DNA from: CBFCZU01 sp965602635
GTDB taxonomy: Bacteria > Planctomycetota > Phycisphaerae > SM23-33
DNA: 27,401 nucleotides
Direction of reading: 5' to 3'
NCBI GenBank assembly: GCA_965602635.1
Contig: CBFCZU010000024.1
Coordinates: 1-27,401, forward strand
Position numbers and translations under genes: made by a program. Positions within the stretch are counted from its first letter, which is position 1; the number at the start of each line of letters is the position of its first letter. The notes beneath the pieces were generated by a model. That model was not told where the DNA came from, made no database searches, and worked only from the letters and a program-made list of their open reading frames with translations. Positions 24,191 to 27,401 of this stretch are shown in pieces.

Positions 24191-25546
24191 ATGTCCCCAG
24201 TCAGAAGTATTTCCTTAAAGCGCGAGATTCCCGTCCGTCACGAGGTGGACGTGTTCGTCGCCGGCGGGGGGCCGGCGGGCGTGGCGGCGGCGGTGGCGGC
24301 CGCCCGGCAGGGGGCCAGCGTGTTCCTGGCCGAGGGGCATAGCTGCTTCGGCGGCATGGGAACCGCCGGACTCGTGCCGGCGTTCATGACCTTCGGCGAC
24401 GGGGTGAGCTTCCTCGCGGCCGGGATCGGCGAGGAGGTCCTGGACAAGCTTCACGCCGCCGGCGGCGCCGGCCCGGACTACGACCCCAAGGGCAAGACCC
24501 GCGGCTCGGTCGGCATCGACGCCGAGGTACTCAAGCGCGTGTACGACGACATGGTGTCTGAGGCCGGCGTGAAGTTCGCCTTCCACACGACGCTGATCGA
24601 CGCCGAGACCGAGGGTGACCGCGTGGCTGCGGCCATCTGCGCCGCCAAGAGCGGCATAGTCGCTGTCAAGGCAGGTATTTACGTCGATTGCACCGGCGAC
24701 GGCGATTTGGCCGCATGGGCGGGCGCGCCCTTCGAGAAAGGCGACGAACAGGGCGACCTCATGCCCGGCACGCTGTGCAGCCTCTGGGCCGGTGTGGACT
24801 GGGATGCCGTGCGAGCCTCAGGCCTGGGAGGCGGGGCGAGCCAGATCGAGAAGGCCTTCGCCGACGGCGTGTTCACCCACGCTGACCGGCACCTGCCCGG
24901 CATGTGGCGAGTGGGCGAGAGCATCGGCGGCGGAAACATCGGACACACCTTCGGCGTGGACGGCACCGACGAGCGATCCCTCACCGAGGCCCTTGTCTGG
25001 GGGCGCAAGCTCGTCCTCGAATACGAGCGGTACTATAAGCAGTACCTCAAAGGCTTCGAGAAGATGGTCCTGGTGGCCACGGCGTCGCTGCTGGGCCTGC
25101 GCGAGACCCGGCGGGCCGTGGGCGACTACGTCCTCTGCCTGGACGACTTCAAGGCCCGCGCCGTGTTCGACGACGAGATCGGGCGGTACAGCTACCCGGT
25201 GGACATCCACCCGCCCAGGCCCGACAAGGCCGCATACGACCGCTTTCACAGCGAGTGGACCACCCTCCGCCACGAGAAGGGCGAAAGCTACGGCATACCT
25301 TACCGGTCGCTGCGCCCGCGGAAGCTGGCGAACGTCCTCGTCGCCGGGCGGTGCATCAGCGCCGACCGCTACATGCAGAGCTCAATCCGCACCATGCCGG
25401 GCTGCTACATCACCGGCCAGGCCGCCGGCGTCGCCGCCGCGATGGCGGCGGAAAAGCAGACCCACACCCGCGGGATCGACGTGGGCGAACTCCAGCAGCG
25501 GCTGATCAATCTGGGCGCCCACCTGCCCAACGTAGTCGAGGCATAA
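24191..25546 (+). CDS. FAD-dependent oxidoreductase (FAD_oxidored type)
   Basis: A 451-residue flavoprotein. The dinucleotide-binding motif G25-x-G27-x-x-G30 (VFVAGGGPAGVAAAVAAARQ) is followed by the FGGMGTAG loop typical of the FAD_oxidored family (PF12831), by VDCTGDGDLAAWAGAPF in the middle, and by a C-terminal flavin-contacting stretch GRCISADR...MPGCYITGQAAGVAAA. No signal peptide, so it is cytoplasmic. The substrate cannot be read from the sequence; family members are often found in sugar-degradation loci, which fits the rhamnosidase that follows 7 bases later. GAGGAGG (24176-24182) gives a strong ribosome binding site 8 bases before ATG 24191, so the longer frame from 24140 is rejected. 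Confidence 0.9.
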   Translation: MSPVRSISLKREIPVRHEVDVFVAGGGPAGVAAAVAAARQGASVFLAEGHSCFGGMGTAGLVPAFMTFGDGVSFLAAGIGEEVLDKLHAAGGAGPDYDPKGKTRGSVGIDAEVLKRVYDDMVSEAGVKFAFHTTLIDAETEGDRVAAAICAAKSGIVAVKAGIYVDCTGDGDLAAWAGAPFEKGDEQGDLMPGTLCSLWAGVDWDAVRASGLGGGASQIEKAFADGVFTHADRHLPGMWRVGESIGGGNIGHTFGVDGTDERSLTEALVWGRKLVLEYERYYKQYLKGFEKMVLVATASLLGLRETRRAVGDYVLCLDDFKARAVFDDEIGRYSYPVDIHPPRPDKAAYDRFHSEWTTLRHEKGESYGIPYRSLRPRKLANVLVAGRCISADRYMQSSIRTMPGCYITGQAAGVAAAMAAEKQTHTRGIDVGELQQRLINLGAHLPNVVEA

Positions 25547-25553
25547 TGACTCC

Positions 25554-27401
25554 ATGTTCACACGAGCTGACGAGCCGGGACCGTTCGGGGGTGAGGCCAG
25601 GTGGATCTGGTCGGAAGAGGGAATCGCCGCGTCCCGCCCGGACACCGGCCCGTTCCGCGTCCGCTACTTTCGCCGGACGTTCGACGCGCCCCCAGGCGCG
25701 CGGTTGACCGTCCACGTCTCCGCCGACACACGCTACAAGCTGTGGTGCAACGGCGTGCTGGTTTCCCGCGGGCCTGCCAAGGGTGACGTCCAGCACCATT
25801 TCTACGAAACGGTGGACCTCTCGGAGCTCCTTCGCACCGGGCGAAACGTGCTGGCCGCCCAGGTCGAGTACTACGGCGACATCTGGGGCAGCTACAGCGA
25901 GGGCGGGGCGAGCGTCTCGCAGATGACGGCCTGCCCGGGCTTCGTGCTCGACGGCGTGCTGCGCGACCAGGCCGGCGATGCAGTCGAGCCGCTGCACACC
26001 AACCGGAAGTGGCGCGTCCTGATCGACCACGCTTACCGCCATCAGATCGACTCCGTTTACAGCCACTGTATCGGGCTGATGGAGGGCTTCACCGCCGCCG
26101 AGTTCCCGTGGGGGTTCACCCAGGCCGATTTCGACGCCGCCGCCTGGCCTGGGGCGTTTGAGCTGGACCCGGCCGTGCCTGTGGACGTCGATCGCGACAC
26201 GTACGTGCCGCACCGGCTGATGGGGCGGGTGATTGCCCCGTTGGAGGAGTCGCCGCCGCGGCGGTTCAAGACGGCCTTTCGCAGCCCCACCGGCGCCGAC
26301 CTGTCGGCCTGGTCGACTATGCTCGCGGGCAGCGGCGAAGTAAGCGTGCAGGCCGGCGAAGAGGCCGTCGTGCTGATCGACGTCGGAGAGCTGACGACCG
26401 GCTATCCTCGGCTGCGATTCTCCGGCGGGGCAGGCGCGGTCGTCCGGCTGCGCTACGCCGAGGCGCTGACCGATGAATCCCGCGTAAAGGCCCGACGCGA
26501 TGACCTGTCCTATGGCGACGTGTACGGCTACTGCGACATCGTCCATCCTGACGGGCCGCAGCGCACCTACGAGCCGTTCTTCTGGCGGACGTTCCGCTTC
26601 GTCCGCGTCGAGGTGACGACCGCAGAGCGGCCGCTGACGGTACGTTCGCTGGATTACGCCTTCACGGCTTACCCGTTCGAGCAGCTCGCCCAAGTCGAGA
26701 CGTCCGATCCGGACACGGCGGCTGTGTGCGACGTCTCCTGGCGGACGGCGCGGCTGTGCGCGCACGAAACCTACGAAGACTGCCCCTACTACGAGCAGCT
26801 TCAGTACGCCGGGGACACCCAGGTACAGGCCATGTTCTCCTACGTGGTGGCTGGCGACGCATCGCTCGCCAGGCAGTACCTGCTGCACTTCGACTGGTCG
26901 CGCATCCCGGAGGGGCTGACCCGCAGCCGGTATCCGTCCCGCGTGCCGCAGATCATCCCGCTGTTCTCTCTGCACTGGGTCATGGCTATCCACGACTACT
27001 GGATGTACACCGGCGACCGGGCGATGGTCTCGTCGCTGCTGCCCGGCGTGAGGGGGGTGCTGGACTACTTCGACAGGCGCCTCGGCGACGACGGCACGGT
27101 CGGCTGGATGCCCGGGTGGATGTACGCCGACTGGTGCCCGCAGTGGCACACCGGCGACGGGCCCCAGGGCTGCCCGCCGGGCGCAGACCGTGGCCGGTCG
27201 GCCCTGGTTAGCCTGATGACCATCGAAGCGCTGGAGCGGGGCGCCGAGCTGGCCCAGGCCGCCGGGCGTGACGGCGGCGAGCTGACCCGCCGCGCTGAGG
27301 CCTTGAGGCAGGCGACCCACGCCGTCTTCTACGATCCGGCCCGGGGGCTATACCCCGATACCCCCGACGGCGAGGTCGCCAGCGCCTACACCAACGCCCG
27401 G
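25554..27401 (+). CDS. Alpha-L-rhamnosidase, GH78 type (3' end beyond the window)
   Basis: An open frame of 616 codons runs off the right edge. The N-terminal region (ARWIWSEEG...FRVRYFRRTF, then SADTRYKLWCNGVLVSRGP) is the beta-sandwich usual in bacterial rhamnosidases, and a second beta domain leads to the (alpha/alpha)6 catalytic barrel. The active-site stretch D409-CPYYE414-QLQYAGD421 matches the D/E/D spacing (0, +5, +12) that I recall for Bacillus RhaB. The general base Glu would lie beyond the window. It removes terminal L-rhamnose from glycans. No signal peptide is seen. The ATG lies 7 bases after the oxidoreductase stop with no ribosome binding site, so translation is probably coupled. 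Confidence 0.88.
   Translation, partial: MFTRADEPGPFGGEARWIWSEEGIAASRPDTGPFRVRYFRRTFDAPPGARLTVHVSADTRYKLWCNGVLVSRGPAKGDVQHHFYETVDLSELLRTGRNVLAAQVEYYGDIWGSYSEGGASVSQMTACPGFVLDGVLRDQAGDAVEPLHTNRKWRVLIDHAYRHQIDSVYSHCIGLMEGFTAAEFPWGFTQADFDAAAWPGAFELDPAVPVDVDRDTYVPHRLMGRVIAPLEESPPRRFKTAFRSPTGADLSAWSTMLAGSGEVSVQAGEEAVVLIDVGELTTGYPRLRFSGGAGAVVRLRYAEALTDESRVKARRDDLSYGDVYGYCDIVHPDGPQRTYEPFFWRTFRFVRVEVTTAERPLTVRSLDYAFTAYPFEQLAQVETSDPDTAAVCDVSWRTARLCAHETYEDCPYYEQLQYAGDTQVQAMFSYVVAGDASLARQYLLHFDWSRIPEGLTRSRYPSRVPQIIPLFSLHWVMAIHDYWMYTGDRAMVSSLLPGVRGVLDYFDRRLGDDGTVGWMPGWMYADWCPQWHTGDGPQGCPPGADRGRSALVSLMTIEALERGAELAQAAGRDGGELTRRAEALRQATHAVFYDPARGLYPDTPDGEVASAYTNAR

Noticed and set aside
25546..25707. ATG overlapping the oxidoreductase stop (TAATG), which looks like a coupled start
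   Set aside because: That ATG opens a short frame without similarity to anything; the rhamnosidase frame begins at 25554.
25506..27320. Minus-strand open frame (604 codons) opposite the rhamnosidase
   Set aside because: The plus-strand frame carries the GH78 active-site motif and domain order; the minus frame shows no motif.

Overview
The window looks like a chromosomal segment of a high-GC planctomycete, most likely from the Phycisphaerae or a related uncultured lineage. The basis is overall gene content and base composition, with no marker gene for phylogeny: paired membrane vWA/amidotransferase-like proteins of the BatA type, a DUF4175-like membrane protein, very large secreted coiled-coil proteins, an NPCBM-domain protein, an AsmA-like outer-envelope protein, and a GH78 rhamnosidase next to an FAD oxidoreductase. 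Coding density is very high. No gap between genes exceeds about 110 bases. I see no tRNA, rRNA, CRISPR array, insertion sequence or phage gene.

Bases 20-12125 hold six co-oriented envelope genes with gaps of 28-71 bases, probably one operon: two paralogous membrane vWA proteins, a DUF4175-like protein with three membrane segments and a coiled-coil tail, a secreted Ala/Lys/Glu-rich coiled-coil protein, a secreted helical-repeat protein with a six-cysteine cluster, and a secreted NPCBM protein. This is the least understood part of the window and the best candidate for an undescribed system. The usual MoxR ATPase and DUF58 partners would lie to the left, outside the window.

Bases 12198-13790 hold queG and folE, the last reductive step and the entry step of queuosine synthesis; folE also feeds folate. 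folE has the clearest sigma-70 type promoter in the window. On the minus strand, 13800-14990 is a tight two-gene unit: a macro-domain protein, then a small secreted barrel protein. It is divergent from ald (alanine dehydrogenase), and their putative -10 elements overlap in a 12-base inverted repeat.

Bases 15062-21572 continue on the plus strand with ald, a FabZ-like hotdog dehydratase, a UvrC-like protein that keeps the iron-sulphur cysteines and UVR motif but has lost the nuclease residues, and a 1202-residue AsmA-like protein built of five tandem modules. Bases 21643-24055 are mtnP (methylthioadenosine phosphorylase) and ffh (SRP GTPase). Bases 24191-27401 are an FAD-dependent oxidoreductase and a GH78-type alpha-L-rhamnosidase that runs off the right end, which reads as the start of a sugar-degradation locus. 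All functions are assigned by reading motifs and family resemblance, with no database search.
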